Shown one piece after another: positions 1 to 11,755 of a stretch of DNA of 64,000 nucleotides. The number at the start of each line of letters is the position of its first letter. The first letter of the stretch is position 1. The position numbers were made by a program, and so were the translations under genes. Source of the DNA: Halopseudomonas pelagia (GTDB lineage: Bacteria; Pseudomonadota; Gammaproteobacteria; Pseudomonadales; Pseudomonadaceae); assembly GCF_009497895.1 (NCBI RefSeq), contig NZ_CP033116.1:930001-994000 (forward strand). The letters are read 5' to 3'. Below the pieces are notes generated by a model that was not told the DNA's origin, searched no databases, and worked only from the letters and a program-made list of their open reading frames with translations.

Positions 1-1716
<1,716 letters not shown>

Positions 1717-1718
1717 TT

Positions 1719-2192
1719 ATGAAATATCCAATGACCAAACAGGGCGCAGAAGCCCTGGAAGCCGAACTCAAGCATCTGAAAAGCGTGATGCGCCCGCAGA
1801 TTACCCAGGCTATCGCCGAAGCGCGTGAACTGGGTGACCTGAAGGAAAATGCCGAATACCATGCTGCGCGCGAGCAGCAAGGCATGGTTGAAGCGCGCAT
1901 TCGTGATATCGAAGGCCGTCTGGGCAATGCCCAGGTGATCGACGTTGCTACCTTGCCGCGCACCGGCAAGGTGTTCTTCGGTACCACAGTTGAGATCGTT
2001 AACGTCGATACCGACGAGTCGGTCAGTTATCAGATCGTCGGTGACGACGAGGCCGACATCAAGATCAACAAGATCTCTGTCAGCTCGCCGATTGCCCGTG
2101 CGTTGATCGGCAAGGAAGAGGGCGATATCGTCGCCGTGAAAACCCCGGGCGGCGTGGTCGAGTACGAGATCGTCGAGGTTGCGCACAAGTGA
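1719..2192 (+). CDS. greA: Transcription elongation factor GreA
   Basis: GreA enters the RNA polymerase secondary channel and stimulates cleavage of backtracked transcripts. The product has 157 residues, the usual length. The N-terminal part is a coiled coil carrying the [18 protein letters not shown] region with the acidic tip; the C-terminal part is the FKBP-like domain ([14 protein letters not shown]). It starts 2 nt after carB, the usual carAB-greA order in Pseudomonas, and its last 4 bases overlap the GTG start of the next gene. Confidence 0.98.
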   Translation: MKYPMTKQGAEALEAELKHLKSVMRPQITQAIAEARELGDLKENAEYHAAREQQGMVEARIRDIEGRLGNAQVIDVATLPRTGKVFFGTTVEIVNVDTDESVSYQIVGDDEADIKINKISVSSPIARALIGKEEGDIVAVKTPGGVVEYEIVEVAHK

Positions 2193-2635
2193 GCAGCCCG
2201 CTTACGCCGATGCCTCCAGCCTCCGGGCTGCGTGGCGGGCGTATTGCCTGGCAACTGACGCTGACCCTGTGGGTTGGTGGCGTCTGGATGCTGCATTTTG
2301 TGCTGTTGCCGGCACTCCAGCAGTTCGGTCTGGCGCCGCTGCTGATCGACGAGCTGGCCAATTATATGCGGCCATTGATGATGGGCTTCGCTGGCGTATG
2401 TGCGGCGTTGCAGTTGTTGGTGGTGTGGGCAGCGCTGGGGCAGGGTCTGGGACACGGTTTGGCGCGAGATCTGCGTGCGCAACTACTGGCGCTGGTCATT
2501 CTGGGAGTAGCTGGCTTCTTTGCAGTCGCGGTTATGCCCAATGGCGCCTATCTGCAGTTATTCGCCTATCTGGTGGTGGCTTTTGCCGGACTGATTCTGG
2601 TGCTGCAGCCGCGCCCGGATGAAGCCGGGCGCTAG
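2189..2635 (+). CDS. DUF4149-type inner membrane protein
   Basis: 148-residue integral membrane protein resembling the DUF4149 family often found behind greA in pseudomonads. Four hydrophobic segments are visible (about residues 20-45, 60-80, 95-115 and 120-140), with a short charged C-terminal tail. The GTG start overlaps the greA stop by 4 bp (GTGA), implying translational coupling. No catalytic motif is visible and the function is unknown. Confidence 0.8.
   Translation: MSSPLTPMPPASGLRGGRIAWQLTLTLWVGGVWMLHFVLLPALQQFGLAPLLIDELANYMRPLMMGFAGVCAALQLLVVWAALGQGLGHGLARDLRAQLLALVILGVAGFFAVAVMPNGAYLQLFAYLVVAFAGLILVLQPRPDEAGR
2611..2632. terminator. Hairpin at the end of the DUF4149 gene
   Basis: Perfect 8-bp stem GCGCCCGG / CCGGGCGC with a 6-nt loop (ATGAAG) ends just at the stop codon, between convergent genes. 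No T-run follows, so it may protect the 3' end or act as a weak bidirectional terminator. Confidence 0.4.
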
Positions 2636-2640
2636 GTCGC

Positions 2641-2955
2641 TCACATATCCTTGAAGCGGGTCAGGTTCGACAGATTGGGGTTGGCCTTCTTGTTCTTGCG
2701 CAGCAAAATGACCATCTTGCCGATCACCTGCACCAATTCGGCACCACTGGCCTTGCAAACCTGCTCTACCAAGGCTTTCTTGGTGTCACGGTCAGCTACG
2801 CTGATACGGATCTTGATCAGTTCATGATCATCCAGCGCGCGATTCAGCTCAGACAACACGCCTTCGCTGGCGCCCTGATCGCTGACGATGACCACCGGCT
2901 TGAGGTGATGGCCAATACGTTTGTAGTCTTTCTTCTGAGCTGAGCTGAGGGTCAT
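2641..2955 (-). CDS. yhbY: Ribosome assembly RNA-binding protein YhbY (CRS1-YhbY domain)
   Basis: Small KH-like RNA-binding protein associated with pre-50S ribosomes. The chosen ATG at 2955 gives 104 residues starting MTLSSAQKKDYKRIGHHLKP, the normal family start and length; a longer in-frame extension to 3075 would overlap the divergent rlmE gene and looks non-coding. The conserved AHHLKPVV-like element (here GHHLKPVV) and the IGKMVILLRKN C-terminus are present. It is divergent from rlmE, as in other gammaproteobacteria. Confidence 0.93.
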   Translation of the reverse strand: MTLSSAQKKDYKRIGHHLKPVVIVSDQGASEGVLSELNRALDDHELIKIRISVADRDTKKALVEQVCKASGAELVQVIGKMVILLRKNKKANPNLSNLTRFKDM

Positions 2956-3068
2956 AATGATCTGTATGCTTACCGAAATGGAAATGAAGTAACTAATGTC
3001 GTGCCTGCCAGTCTGGCAGTGCTGAGCACAGTTTAACAGGCGGCGCGTTCCGCTGCATGGGGTATTCC

Positions 3069-3698
3069 GTGGCACAATCGAAGACCAGCAAAGGCTGGTT
3101 GAAAGAACATTTCGACGATCCCTTTGTCAAACAGGCACAGAAGGATGGTTATCGGTCCCGGGCCAGCTACAAGCTGCTGGAGATTCAGGAAAAGGACCGG
3201 CTGCTCAAGCCCGGCATGACAGTCCTGGATCTGGGCTCGGCGCCTGGGGGGTGGTCGCAGGTCGCCAGTCGCTTGATTGGCGAGAAGGGCACCATTATTG
3301 CCTCGGACATCCTGATGATGGATAGCATCCCCGATGTGACCTTCATTCAGGGCGACTTTACCGAAGACGGCGTATTTGAAGCGATTCTTGCAGCCATTGA
3401 TAATCAGCCGGTAGACCTTGTTATTTCCGATATGGCCCCCAACATGAGTGGTACACCGGAAATAGATCAGCCTGGGGCGATCTACCTTTGCGAGCTGGCG
3501 CTGGATATGGCCGAGAAGGTGCTCAAGCCGGGTGGTGATTTCCTGATCAAGGTGTTCCACGGTGAAGGTTTTGACGCGTATCACAAGCTGGCACGCAGCC
3601 GTTTTGACAAGATGGTCACCCGCAAGCCAGATGCATCACGCGGCCGCTCCCGCGAAACCTACTTGCTGGGCAAGGGGTTCAAGGGCGCAACGAATTGA
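3069..3698 (+). CDS. rlmE: 23S rRNA (uridine(2552)-2'-O)-methyltransferase RlmE (FtsJ/RrmJ)
   Basis: SAM-dependent 2'-O-methyltransferase acting on U2552 of 23S rRNA in the assembling 50S subunit. A Rossmann motif ([15 protein letters not shown]) and the catalytic K-D-K-E tetrad are visible at about K35, D121, K161 and E196. The GTG at 3069 is preferred because it gives the family N-terminus MAQSKTS..W and has GGGG at 3058-3062 as ribosome binding site; an in-frame ATG at 3057 would add four residues. Located directly before ftsH, as in E. coli. Confidence 0.95.
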   Translation: MAQSKTSKGWLKEHFDDPFVKQAQKDGYRSRASYKLLEIQEKDRLLKPGMTVLDLGSAPGGWSQVASRLIGEKGTIIASDILMMDSIPDVTFIQGDFTEDGVFEAILAAIDNQPVDLVISDMAPNMSGTPEIDQPGAIYLCELALDMAEKVLKPGGDFLIKVFHGEGFDAYHKLARSRFDKMVTRKPDASRGRSRETYLLGKGFKGATN

Positions 3699-3807
3699 TC
3701 GAGCCTTGCTAATCCGGGGTTCGGCGACATAGTGCGTTACATTGGTTTCACTGCAGCACTGAGTGAATCTGGTGTAAGGTAATTAGAGTTTTATTAGACT
3801 CAGCTAG

Positions 3808-3832
3808 GCCTGACCTGCATGGGCAGTCAGGC
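3808..3832 (+). promoter_or_regulatory. Bulged hairpin directly before the ftsH ribosome binding site
   Basis: GCCTGAC-CTGC and GCAG-TCAGGC pair around an ATGG loop with one bulged C. The hairpin ends right where the AAGAGGG ribosome binding site begins. It could affect ftsH initiation, or could be the 3' hairpin of a short leader; no T-run follows. Confidence 0.35.
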
Positions 3833-3846
3833 AAGAGGGTAGCGAT

Positions 3847-5808
3847 TTGAATGACATGGCGAAGAACCTCATTCTGTGGCTGATCATTGCCGCCGTTCTG
3901 GTAACGGTAATGAACAACTTCAGCGGTCCCGCAGAGACGACCAACAACCTCAACTACTCGCAATTTCTGGAGCTGGTCAGGGATCGTCAGGTAGAGCGGG
4001 TCACCGTTGACGGGTTCGAGATCACCGGCAAGAGTGTTGACGGCAACACCTTCAAGACCGTGCGTCCGGCGATTCAGGACAACGGTCTGATCGGTGATCT
4101 GCTGGACAACGAAGTGATCATCGAGGGTAAGCAGCCGGAGCAGCAGAGCATCTGGACCCAGTTGCTGATTGCCAGTTTCCCGATCCTGATCATTATTGCC
4201 ATCTTTATGTTCTTCATGCGCCAGATGCAGGGCGGAGCGGGTGGCCGTGGCGGCCCGATGAGCTTTGGCAAGAGCAAGGCACGGATGCTCTCTGAAGATC
4301 AGGTCAAGACTACCTTTGCCGACGTTGCCGGTTGCGATGAGGCCAAAGAAGAAGTCAGCGAGCTAGTTGAGTTTTTGCGCGATCCGGGCAAGTTTCAGCG
4401 TCTGGGCGGTCACATTCCGCGCGGCGTGTTGATGGTCGGTCAGCCGGGTACGGGTAAAACGCTGTTGGCCAAAGCGGTTGCCGGTGAAGCCAAGGTGCCG
4501 TTCTTTACCATCTCCGGTTCCGACTTCGTCGAAATGTTCGTCGGTGTGGGTGCCAGTCGCGTACGTGACATGTTTGACCAGGCCAAGAAGCACGCTCCGT
4601 GCATTATCTTTATCGACGAGATTGATGCGGTCGGTCGCCACCGTGGTTCGGGAATGGGCGGCGGTCATGACGAGCGCGAGCAGACCCTGAACCAATTGCT
4701 GGTTGAGATGGACGGCTTTGAAGCCAACGACGGCATTATCGTTGTGGCTGCAACCAACCGCCCTGACGTGCTTGACCCTGCGCTGCTGCGTCCAGGCCGT
4801 TTCGACCGCCAGGTTGTGGTCGGTCTGCCAGACATCCGCGGCCGTGAGCAGATCCTCAAGGTGCACATGCGTAAAGTGCCGCTGGGTGATGACGTGGTGC
4901 CGGGCAACATTGCCCGTGGTACACCCGGTTTCTCCGGTGCTGATCTGGCCAACCTGGTCAACGAGGCCTCGCTGTTTGCTGCGCGGTTCGGCAAGCGCCT
5001 GGTAGAGATGAAAGAATTCGAAATGGCTAAAGACAAGATCATGATGGGCGCCGAGCGCAAATCCATGGTCATGTCCGACAAGGAAAAGCTCAACACCGCT
5101 TATCACGAGTCGGGTCACGCGATTGTTGGTCGTCTGGTGCCTGAACACGATCCGGTCTACAAGGTCTCGATCATCCCCCGTGGACGCGCCCTGGGTGTGA
5201 CCATGTTCCTGCCGGAAGAGGATCGTTACAGTCTGTCCAAGCGTGCGCTGATCAGCCAGATCTGCTCGTTGTTCGGTGGCCGTATTGCCGAAGAAATGAC
5301 GCTGGGCTTTGATGGTGTCACTACCGGCGCGTCCAACGACATCATGCGTGCCACGCAGCTGGCCAAGAACATGGTTACCAAGTGGGGTCTGTCCGAGAAG
5401 CTCGGTCCGCTCATGTATGGCGAAGACGAGGAGCAGGGCTATCTGGGTCGTGGCGGCGGTGGTCAGGCGTCAGGTGTATCCGGTGAGACTGCCAAGCTGA
5501 TCGACCAGGAGGTGCGCAGCATCATTGACGGTTGTTATGCGACAGCGCAGCAGCTGCTCAAGGATAACCGCGACAAGCTGGACTTGATGGCCGAAGCCTT
5601 GATGAAGTACGAAACCATCGATGCTGACCAGATCAACGATATCATGACCGGTATCCCGGCCCGTGAGCCAAAGGACTGGGGCAAGGACGACAAGCCTGGC
5701 CCAGGCGCAGCGGCCAAGCCCGAACCGGATGACAGCATTGATGTCGCCGGTGACGGCAAGTCAGACGACGATAGCAGCACTGTCAGCGGTCCGGCCAGCG
5801 GGCACTGA
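3847..5808 (+). CDS. ftsH: ATP-dependent zinc metalloprotease FtsH
   Basis: Inner-membrane AAA+ protease that degrades misfolded membrane proteins and regulators such as LpxC and sigma-32 in model species. It has 653 residues: a first membrane segment near residues 6-24, a periplasmic part to about 100, a second membrane segment near 101-121, the AAA+ domain with Walker A at 198-205 and Walker B IIFIDEID, the SRH, and the zinc-protease motif H420-E-S-G-H424. The Walker A reads GQPGTGKT where GPPGTGKT is usual. The TTG start follows GAGGG by about 8 nt and gives the family N-terminus MNDMAKN; ATG 3856 is the alternative. The acidic, Pro-rich C-terminal tail is ordinary. Confidence 0.97.
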   Translation: MNDMAKNLILWLIIAAVLVTVMNNFSGPAETTNNLNYSQFLELVRDRQVERVTVDGFEITGKSVDGNTFKTVRPAIQDNGLIGDLLDNEVIIEGKQPEQQSIWTQLLIASFPILIIIAIFMFFMRQMQGGAGGRGGPMSFGKSKARMLSEDQVKTTFADVAGCDEAKEEVSELVEFLRDPGKFQRLGGHIPRGVLMVGQPGTGKTLLAKAVAGEAKVPFFTISGSDFVEMFVGVGASRVRDMFDQAKKHAPCIIFIDEIDAVGRHRGSGMGGGHDEREQTLNQLLVEMDGFEANDGIIVVAATNRPDVLDPALLRPGRFDRQVVVGLPDIRGREQILKVHMRKVPLGDDVVPGNIARGTPGFSGADLANLVNEASLFAARFGKRLVEMKEFEMAKDKIMMGAERKSMVMSDKEKLNTAYHESGHAIVGRLVPEHDPVYKVSIIPRGRALGVTMFLPEEDRYSLSKRALISQICSLFGGRIAEEMTLGFDGVTTGASNDIMRATQLAKNMVTKWGLSEKLGPLMYGEDEEQGYLGRGGGGQASGVSGETAKLIDQEVRSIIDGCYATAQQLLKDNRDKLDLMAEALMKYETIDADQINDIMTGIPAREPKDWGKDDKPGPGAAAKPEPDDSIDVAGDGKSDDDSSTVSGPASGH

Positions 5809-5813
5809 TCTGA

Positions 5814-6671
5814 ATGAGCGCTACTGACCATGGTTCCCGGTTGCCTTGCGGCGATCGGGAGCTTGATCTGTCCCGTACCCATGTCATGGGTATTCTCAAT
5901 ACCACTCCCGATTCCTTTTCCGACGGCGGCCAGTATCAGCAACTGGATGCGGCGCTGCGGCATGTCGAGCGTATGCTCGAAGAAGGCGCCACGCTGATTG
6001 ATGTCGGCGGCGAGTCCACGCGCCCTGGCGCTGATCCAGTGTCTGTCGATCAGGAATTGCAGCGCGTGGTGCCGGTGGTGGAAGCCATCAAGGCGCGCTT
6101 CGATACCATCGTTTCGATTGATACCAGCACACCTGAAGTAATGCGCGAGAGTGCTGCCGTGGGTGCCGGTCTGATCAACGATGTGCGCGCGCTGTTGCGC
6201 CCCGGAGCGTTGCAGGCTGCCGCGCAAAGTGGCTTGCCGGTGTGCCTGATGCATATGCGCGGCGATCCTAAACACATGCAGGACGCCCCGCGTTACGAAT
6301 CCATACTGAACGAGGTCGGGCGCTTTCTCAGCGAACGTGTTGAGGCCTGCGAGCAGGCAGGTATTGCTCGGGAAAAGTTGCTGCTGGATCCCGGCTTTGG
6401 CTTTGGCAAGACGCTGGAGCATAACCTCGAACTCTTCGCCCAGATGCATCTGCTGCAGCCCCAGGGTTTGCCGTTATTAGTCGGCGTATCGCGCAAAAGC
6501 ATGATCGGCCAATTGCTGCAGCGGCCAGTGGAAGAGCGTCTGGCTGGTGGTCTGGCGCTTACGTCCTTGGCGGTCGCCCGGGGCGCGCGTATCATCAGAG
6601 CCCATGACGTGGCGGCCACCGTGGATGCGGTGCGCATGACCGAGGCGGTGCTGGCGGCAGCGCAGCGCTAA
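5814..6671 (+). CDS. folP: Dihydropteroate synthase
   Basis: Condenses 6-hydroxymethyl-7,8-dihydropterin pyrophosphate with p-aminobenzoate in folate synthesis; the sulfonamide target. It has 285 residues forming a TIM barrel with the signatures MGILNTTPDSFSDGG (pterin/pABA loop), DVGGESTRPGA, the DPGFGFGKT loop and GVSRKSMIG. It lies 5 nt after ftsH and 56 nt before glmM, the conserved ftsH-folP-glmM cluster. No substitution stands out in the signature loops. Confidence 0.97.
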   Translation: MSATDHGSRLPCGDRELDLSRTHVMGILNTTPDSFSDGGQYQQLDAALRHVERMLEEGATLIDVGGESTRPGADPVSVDQELQRVVPVVEAIKARFDTIVSIDTSTPEVMRESAAVGAGLINDVRALLRPGALQAAAQSGLPVCLMHMRGDPKHMQDAPRYESILNEVGRFLSERVEACEQAGIAREKLLLDPGFGFGKTLEHNLELFAQMHLLQPQGLPLLVGVSRKSMIGQLLQRPVEERLAGGLALTSLAVARGARIIRAHDVAATVDAVRMTEAVLAAAQR

Positions 6672-6727
6672 CCGGCAATCTGCTGCAATAACATACATAC
6701 ACCCGCTCTTATTCCAGGATTCTTCAG

Positions 6728-8071
6728 ATGGACAAAAGGTATTTCGGCACGGATGGCATTCGCGGTCAGGTGGGTACTCACCCAATTACACCTGAATTTG
6801 TACTCAAGCTCGGCTGGGCGGTCGGTACTGCCTTTCGCAAGCAGGGCGTTTGCCGCGTGATGATAGGTAAAGACACGCGCATCTCCGGCTACATGTTCGA
6901 GTCGGCGCTGGAAGCCGGCTTGTCCGCTGCCGGCGCTCACGTACAGCTGCTCGGCCCGATGCCCACGCCAGCGATTGCCTACCTGACGCGCACCTTTCAG
7001 GCTGATGCCGGTATAGTGATCAGCGCCTCGCACAACCCTTTTTATGACAACGGCATCAAGTTCTTCTCGGCTGATGGCAGCAAGCTGCCCGACAGCCTGG
7101 AGCTGGAAATCGAGCGCCTGGTTGATGAACCGATGGTGGTGGTGGATTCGGCCTCGCTGGGCAAGGTATTCCGCGTTGAGGATGCCTCCGGCCGCTATAT
7201 CGAATTCTGCAAGAGCAGCGTGCCGACCAGCACCAGTTTCAAAGGTATGAAGATCATCCTCGACTGCGCCAATGGCGCTACCTATAAGGTTGCGCCCAAT
7301 GTGTTCCGTGAGCTGGGTGCTGACGTTGCCGTGATCGGCGCTACCCCGGACGGCCTGAATATCAATGACAGGGTCGGCTCCACTGACCTGACCGCCCTGC
7401 GCGAGCAGGTGCTGGCCAAGGGCGCAGACCTGGGTATTGCGCTGGATGGCGATGGCGACCGGGTATTGATGGTTGATCACCTGGGCAACGAAGTGGATGG
7501 CGACGAGTTGCTGTTCATCATGGCCATGGAGTTGCAGGAACGTGGCCAGCTGCGCGGCGGTGTAGTGGGTACGCAGATGAGCAATCTGGGTCTCGAGCTG
7601 GCGCTGCAGGAGAAGGGTATCGAGTTCGTCCGTGCCAAGGTCGGCGACCGTTATGTAATGGCTGAGCTGCGTCAGCGCGACTGGGTGTTGGGCGGCGAAG
7701 CCTCTGGGCATCTGGTTTGCCTGCATCACTCCAGCACTGGCGACGGCATCATTGCCGCGCTGCAGGTGCTCAAAGCGTTGCAGCGTTCTGGCCTGTCGCT
7801 GGCAGAAGCGCGCCAGGGTATGCATAAATGCCCGCAGGTATTGATCAACGTGCGCTACCAGCGCGGCAGTGAGTCGCCGCTGGACGACACTACGCTTCAG
7901 GCCGCGGTAAAAGAGTCCGAGCAGCGCCTGGGTCATACCGGCCGCGTATTGCTCAGGCTTTCGGGCACTGAGCCAGTATTGCGGGTCATGGTAGAAGGGC
8001 AGGACGCCAAGCAGGTGTCCGCTGAAGCCAATGGCCTGGCAGCACAGGTCCGCGCACTGTTCGCCGATTAA
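6728..8071 (+). CDS. glmM: Phosphoglucosamine mutase
   Basis: Converts glucosamine-6-phosphate to glucosamine-1-phosphate for UDP-GlcNAc, the precursor of peptidoglycan and LPS. It has 447 residues in the four-domain alpha-D-phosphohexomutase fold. The phosphoserine is S101 in SASHNPF, the metal loop is DGDGDR, the sugar-binding loop GGEASGH, and the phosphate-binding loop [12 protein letters not shown]. The start ATGGACAAAAGG gives the usual [14 protein letters not shown]-terminus. Confidence 0.97.
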   Translation: MDKRYFGTDGIRGQVGTHPITPEFVLKLGWAVGTAFRKQGVCRVMIGKDTRISGYMFESALEAGLSAAGAHVQLLGPMPTPAIAYLTRTFQADAGIVISASHNPFYDNGIKFFSADGSKLPDSLELEIERLVDEPMVVVDSASLGKVFRVEDASGRYIEFCKSSVPTSTSFKGMKIILDCANGATYKVAPNVFRELGADVAVIGATPDGLNINDRVGSTDLTALREQVLAKGADLGIALDGDGDRVLMVDHLGNEVDGDELLFIMAMELQERGQLRGGVVGTQMSNLGLELALQEKGIEFVRAKVGDRYVMAELRQRDWVLGGEASGHLVCLHHSSTGDGIIAALQVLKALQRSGLSLAEARQGMHKCPQVLINVRYQRGSESPLDDTTLQAAVKESEQRLGHTGRVLLRLSGTEPVLRVMVEGQDAKQVSAEANGLAAQVRALFAD

Positions 8072-8137
8072 AAAGGCAGTTGTGTCACTCGGGCAACTTG
8101 GTTAAGATTGGCGCCCGCTTGAGCTGAGAGGTTAGGC

Positions 8138-8896
8138 ATGCGTCGCCCGCTAGTCGCCGGTAACTGGAAAATGCACGGTACTCGGCAATCCGTTGACAGC
8201 CTTTTGAAAGGGCTTAATCAGCAGGACTGGCCAGAGGGTGTGGATGTCATGATTGCCCCGCCGGCACTGTATATTCAGCAGTGCCACGCGAGTCTGATCA
8301 AGTCGCCTGTGTATATCGGTGCTCAAAGCTGCGCTTCCCAGGCCGAGCCGGGTGCGTTAACGGGTGAAATTTCCCCGGCGCAATTGCGTGACGCAGGATG
8401 TGAATATGTACTCGTAGGGCATTCCGAGCGGCGTAGTCTGTTCGGTGAAACCGATGAGGTGGTACGCAAGAAGTTTGCCGCAGCACTGGCCTGCGGATTG
8501 CGTCCGGTGCTCTGTGTTGGTGAAACGCGCGAACAGCGCGACGCCGGCCTGACCGCCGAGGTGGTGGGTACTCAGTTGCAGGTTATTCTTGACGCCTTTG
8601 GTGTCGGTGGTTTGGCTCAAGGCGTGGTCGCTTATGAGCCGGTCTGGGCAATCGGTACCGGCTTGACAGCCGATCCGGAGCAAGCCCAGGATGTGCACGC
8701 CATGATTCGCGCTCGGCTGGCCATCATGGATGACGAGCAGGCCCAGCTGGTACAGATTGTTTACGGTGGCAGCGTCAAGGCCGATAACGCCGAAGACCTT
8801 TTTGCCATGCCGGATATCGATGGGGGGCTGGTAGGTGGTGCCTCCCTCAATGCAGATGAATTTGGCGCGATCGCACGTGCCGCGGGACGAGTGTAA
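8138..8896 (+). CDS. tpiA: Triosephosphate isomerase
   Basis: Interconverts dihydroxyacetone phosphate and glyceraldehyde-3-phosphate in central metabolism. It has 252 residues; the catalytic histidine is H95 (VLVGHSERR), the catalytic glutamate is E167 ([10 protein letters not shown], start of loop 6), the substrate lysine is in GNWKMHG near residue 11, and the phosphate-binding YGGSVK is near the C-terminus. Its TAA overlaps the secG ATG by one base, so the pair is translationally coupled. Confidence 0.97.
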   Translation: MRRPLVAGNWKMHGTRQSVDSLLKGLNQQDWPEGVDVMIAPPALYIQQCHASLIKSPVYIGAQSCASQAEPGALTGEISPAQLRDAGCEYVLVGHSERRSLFGETDEVVRKKFAAALACGLRPVLCVGETREQRDAGLTAEVVGTQLQVILDAFGVGGLAQGVVAYEPVWAIGTGLTADPEQAQDVHAMIRARLAIMDDEQAQLVQIVYGGSVKADNAEDLFAMPDIDGGLVGGASLNADEFGAIARAAGRV

Positions 8897-9276
8897 TGAT
8901 TGAAACCGTAGTCATAGTTGTTCACCTGATGGTCGCCATCGGTCTGGTCGGGCTGGTCCTGATCCAGCAGGGTAAGGGTGCCGAAACAGGTGCATCCTTT
9001 GGTTCCGGTGCGTCTGGTACTGTGTTTGGCAGCCAGGGTTCGGCTACCTTTCTCAGCCGCCTGACGGCGATCCTGGCCACGGTGTTCTTTGTTACTTCCC
9101 TGGGTCTGGCGTATTACGCAAGTCACCATTCGGATGAAATTCGCGATGCAGGTTTGCCGGAGCCGGCTCTGCAAACAGCGCCAGTAGCACCGGCGGCGAG
9201 TGAAGATGTACCAGTTCTTGAAGAAGAGCTGACTCCTCAGGCCCCTGCAGCAGATGATGTACCTGCGGCAGAATAA
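8896..9276 (+). CDS. secG: Preprotein translocase subunit SecG
   Basis: Small accessory subunit of the SecYEG translocon in the inner membrane. It has 126 residues with two membrane segments (about 3-23 and 53-73) joined by the Gly-rich cytoplasmic loop QQGKGAETGASFGSGASG that is diagnostic of SecG. The C-terminal tail is Ala/Pro/acidic-rich. It overlaps tpiA by 1 bp and is followed by tRNA-Leu, the standard pseudomonad order. Confidence 0.95.
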   Translation: MIETVVIVVHLMVAIGLVGLVLIQQGKGAETGASFGSGASGTVFGSQGSATFLSRLTAILATVFFVTSLGLAYYASHHSDEIRDAGLPEPALQTAPVAPAASEDVPVLEEELTPQAPAADDVPAAE

Positions 9277-9288
9277 GCCAACAGTTTT

Positions 9289-9373
9289 GCGGAAGTGGTG
9301 GAATTGGTAGACACGCTATCTTGAGGGGGTAGTGCCTTAGGGTGTATGGGTTCGAGTCCCATCTTCCGCACCA
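9289..9373 (+). tRNA. tRNA-Leu(GAG)
   Basis: An 85-nt cloverleaf can be folded by hand. Acceptor GCGGAAG pairs with CTTCCGC; the D arm reads GTGGAATTGGTAGACAC; the anticodon stem CTATC/GGTAG encloses TTGAGGG, giving anticodon GAG; a long variable arm (class II) precedes a T arm with GGTTCGAGTCC. The CCA end is encoded. Confidence 0.95.
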
Positions 9374-9379
9374 ATCAAA

Positions 9380-9410
9380 CAGGGCCTGCATTTGCAGGCC
9401 CTGCTGTTTT
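9380..9410 (+). terminator. Intrinsic terminator after tRNA-Leu
   Basis: Perfect 10-bp stem CAGGGCCTGC / GCAGGCCCTG with ATTT loop, followed by CTGTTTT. It ends the tpiA-secG-tRNA-Leu unit. Confidence 0.75.
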
Positions 9411-9428
9411 CAGGGCTGAGTGCGCTGG

Positions 9429-9457
9429 TTGTCTTGTCAGGCTTCCAAGCGTATAAT
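9429..9457 (+). promoter_or_regulatory. Sigma-70 promoter of tRNA-fMet
   Basis: The consensus -10 TATAAT at 9452-9457 is preceded, 17 bp away, by TTGTCT at 9429-9434 (4 of 6 matches to TTGACA). The tRNA begins 18 nt after the -10 box. The promoter lies directly after the tRNA-Leu terminator, so tRNA-fMet starts a new transcription unit. Confidence 0.7.
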
Positions 9458-9474
9458 CATCGCCCTAGATTCGA

Positions 9475-9551
<77 letters not shown>

Positions 9552-9555
9552 GTTT

Positions 9556-9579
9556 AAAGCCCCTTTTCAGGGGCTTTTT
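9556..9579 (+). terminator. Intrinsic terminator after tRNA-fMet
   Basis: Stem AAAGCCCC / GGGGCTTT with a short TTTTCA loop runs into TTTTT. First of two terminators between the tRNA and rimP. Confidence 0.8.
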
Positions 9580-9617
9580 GTTAGCTGTCCTGTTCAATGA
9601 CGGACGCTGTAGACAGG

Positions 9618-9639
9618 ATGGGCTTAGTGCCCATTTTTT
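9618..9639 (+). terminator. Second intrinsic terminator in the rimP leader
   Basis: Stem ATGGGC / GCCCAT with loop TTAGT followed by six T. It lies 66 nt before the rimP start, within the leader of the rimP-nusA operon. Confidence 0.75.
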
Positions 9640-9704
9640 ATTTGTGAAAGTTTTCAAGACCTTAGTGGTTTTCAATACTTTCAAGACTATGCGAGGCGGT
9701 AAAT

Positions 9705-10160
9705 TTGTCCGGCAAATTGACTGAGTTGGAGGCCATGGTGGTCCCGATTGTCGAAGCCTTGGGCTATCGTTGTTGGGGCATCGAGTATTTGTCTCAAGGG
9801 CGACACACCCTGCTGCGGGTTTATATCGACCATGACGACGGTATCAGCGTGGAAGCCTGCGCGGAAGTCAGCCGGCAAGTAAGTGCCGTACTCGATGTGG
9901 AAGACCCTATTACTGGCGACTACACCCTGGAGGTCTCATCCCCGGGTATGGATCGGCCGTTATTTACACTTGAGCAGTTTGCCGATCATGTCGGCGAGCA
10001 GGCCAAGATCAGATTGCGCGTCCCTTATGAAGGGCGGCGGAATTTTCAAGGTGTCATCCGTGGAGTCGAAGGCGACGAGATCATACTGCAGGTAGATGAG
10101 CACGAATATCTGCTGCCGATCGACAGCATCGACAAGAGCAATATTATTCCGCGGTTTTGA
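9705..10160 (+). CDS. rimP: Ribosome maturation factor RimP
   Basis: Needed for 30S subunit maturation. It has 151 residues with the family motifs [18 protein letters not shown], the [18 protein letters not shown] element and the C-terminal SH3-like part ending DKSNIIPRF. The TTG start is chosen because AGGCGG lies just upstream (9694-9699) and the resulting [10 protein letters not shown] matches the pseudomonad N-terminus (MSSKLEQL..). First gene of rimP-nusA-infB-rbfA-truB. Confidence 0.95.
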   Translation: MSGKLTELEAMVVPIVEALGYRCWGIEYLSQGRHTLLRVYIDHDDGISVEACAEVSRQVSAVLDVEDPITGDYTLEVSSPGMDRPLFTLEQFADHVGEQAKIRLRVPYEGRRNFQGVIRGVEGDEIILQVDEHEYLLPIDSIDKSNIIPRF

Positions 10161-10212
10161 GCATTATTTCGGGCTCTATGGCCCCAATGGATGGCGTTAG
10201 GCGAGGCATACG

Positions 10213-11694
10213 ATGAGCAAAGAAGTGCTGCTGGTTGTGGAATCCGTTTCCAATGAAAAGGGCGTACCGCCCGATGTGATTTTTGAAGCATTGGAACTGG
10301 CATTGGCCACAGCGACAAAGAAGCGTTATGAAGACGAGGTTGATGTGCGTGTGGCAATCGATCGCCACACCGGCAACTATGAAAGCTTCATGCGCTGGAC
10401 TGTGGTCGCTGATGAGGATTTCGAAGAGCCGGGTATGCAGCTGACGCTGGACCAGGCCCAGGAGCGCGATGCCGCGCTGAAGATCGGCGACGTGGTCGAA
10501 GACAAGATCGATTCTGTCGAATTCGGCCGTATTGCTGCGCAGATCGCCAAGCAGGTGATCGTCCAGAAGGTCCGTGAAGCAGAGCGCGCCCAGGTGGTTG
10601 ACGCTTACCGTGACCGCCTTGGCGAAATCATCAGCGGCACCGTGAAGAAAGTTACCCGCGACAGCGTCATCGTCGACCTGGGTAACAACGCCGAAGCCGT
10701 ATTGCCGCGCGAAGAAATGATCCCGCGTGAAACTTTCCGTACCGGCACGCGCATCCGTGCGCTGCTCAAGGATATCCGCACCGAGAACCGCGGTCCGCAG
10801 CTGGTGCTGTCGCGCAGCTGTCCGGAAATGATCATTGAGCTGTTCCGCATTGAAGTGCCGGAAATCGCCGAAGAGCTGATCGAAGTCATGGGTGCTGCCC
10901 GTGATCCGGGTTCACGCGCCAAGATCGCCGTGCGCTCCAAAGACAAGCGTATCGACCCGCAGGGTGCCTGTATCGGCATGCGCGGTTCACGCGTTCAGGC
11001 CGTTTCCGGTGAGCTGGGTGGCGAGCGGGTCGACATCGTATTGTGGGACGACAACTTCGCCCAGTTCGTGATCAACGCCATGGCCCCGGCTGAAGTTGCT
11101 TCGATCATCCTTGATGAAGACACGCACACCATCGATATCGCCGTCGCTGAGGACAACCTGGCACAAGCCATTGGCCGCAGCGGTCAGAACGTTCGTCTGG
11201 CCAGCATGCTGACCGGCTGGACTCTGAATGTGATGACCGAAGACGACATCCGCGCCAAGCAGGAAGCCGAAACCGGCGACATCCTGCGGACCTTCATCGC
11301 CGAACTGGACGTTGAAGAAGATCTGGCGCAGTTGCTGGTAGAAGAAGGCTTCACTTCCCTGGAAGAGATTGCCTACGTACCGATGGAAGAAATGCTGGCG
11401 ATCGACGGCTTTGACGAAGACATCGTCAACGAGCTGCGTTCGCGTGCCAAGGACCTGCTGTTGACCAAGGCCCTGGCCAGTGAAGAGAAGTTGGATGAAG
11501 TACAGCCGGCTGACGACCTGTTGAACATGGAAGGTATGGATCGCGCCCTGGCATTTCATCTGGCCGCCAAAGGCATTATCACCATGGAAGATCTGGCAGA
11601 GCAGTCAATTGACGAGCTGCTGGATATCGAAAATATAGATGAAGAACGTGCCGGCGCTTTGATTATGGCTGCCCGCGCACCCTGGTTTGAATAA
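10213..11694 (+). CDS. nusA: Transcription termination/antitermination protein NusA
   Basis: RNA polymerase-associated factor controlling pausing, intrinsic termination and antitermination. It has 493 residues: N-terminal polymerase-binding domain (1-~130), S1 domain (~135-200), KH domains (including [13 protein letters not shown]), and two C-terminal acidic repeats around 365-420 and 440-490, the layout of gammaproteobacterial NusA. RBS AGGCGAGG precedes the ATG. In E. coli NusA represses its own operon through leader terminators; the leader here also contains such terminators. Confidence 0.97.
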   Translation: MSKEVLLVVESVSNEKGVPPDVIFEALELALATATKKRYEDEVDVRVAIDRHTGNYESFMRWTVVADEDFEEPGMQLTLDQAQERDAALKIGDVVEDKIDSVEFGRIAAQIAKQVIVQKVREAERAQVVDAYRDRLGEIISGTVKKVTRDSVIVDLGNNAEAVLPREEMIPRETFRTGTRIRALLKDIRTENRGPQLVLSRSCPEMIIELFRIEVPEIAEELIEVMGAARDPGSRAKIAVRSKDKRIDPQGACIGMRGSRVQAVSGELGGERVDIVLWDDNFAQFVINAMAPAEVASIILDEDTHTIDIAVAEDNLAQAIGRSGQNVRLASMLTGWTLNVMTEDDIRAKQEAETGDILRTFIAELDVEEDLAQLLVEEGFTSLEEIAYVPMEEMLAIDGFDEDIVNELRSRAKDLLLTKALASEEKLDEVQPADDLLNMEGMDRALAFHLAAKGIITMEDLAEQSIDELLDIENIDEERAGALIMAARAPWFE

Positions 11695-11755
11695 CCGGTC
11701 GGCATAGCAAGCCCACCCTGCGATAACGCAGGGCCCCGACTGAGGAGAGAGTTGA

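Noticed and set aside
2956..3075. N-terminal extension of yhbY
   Set aside because: It overlaps the divergent rlmE start; the family N-terminus begins at 2955.
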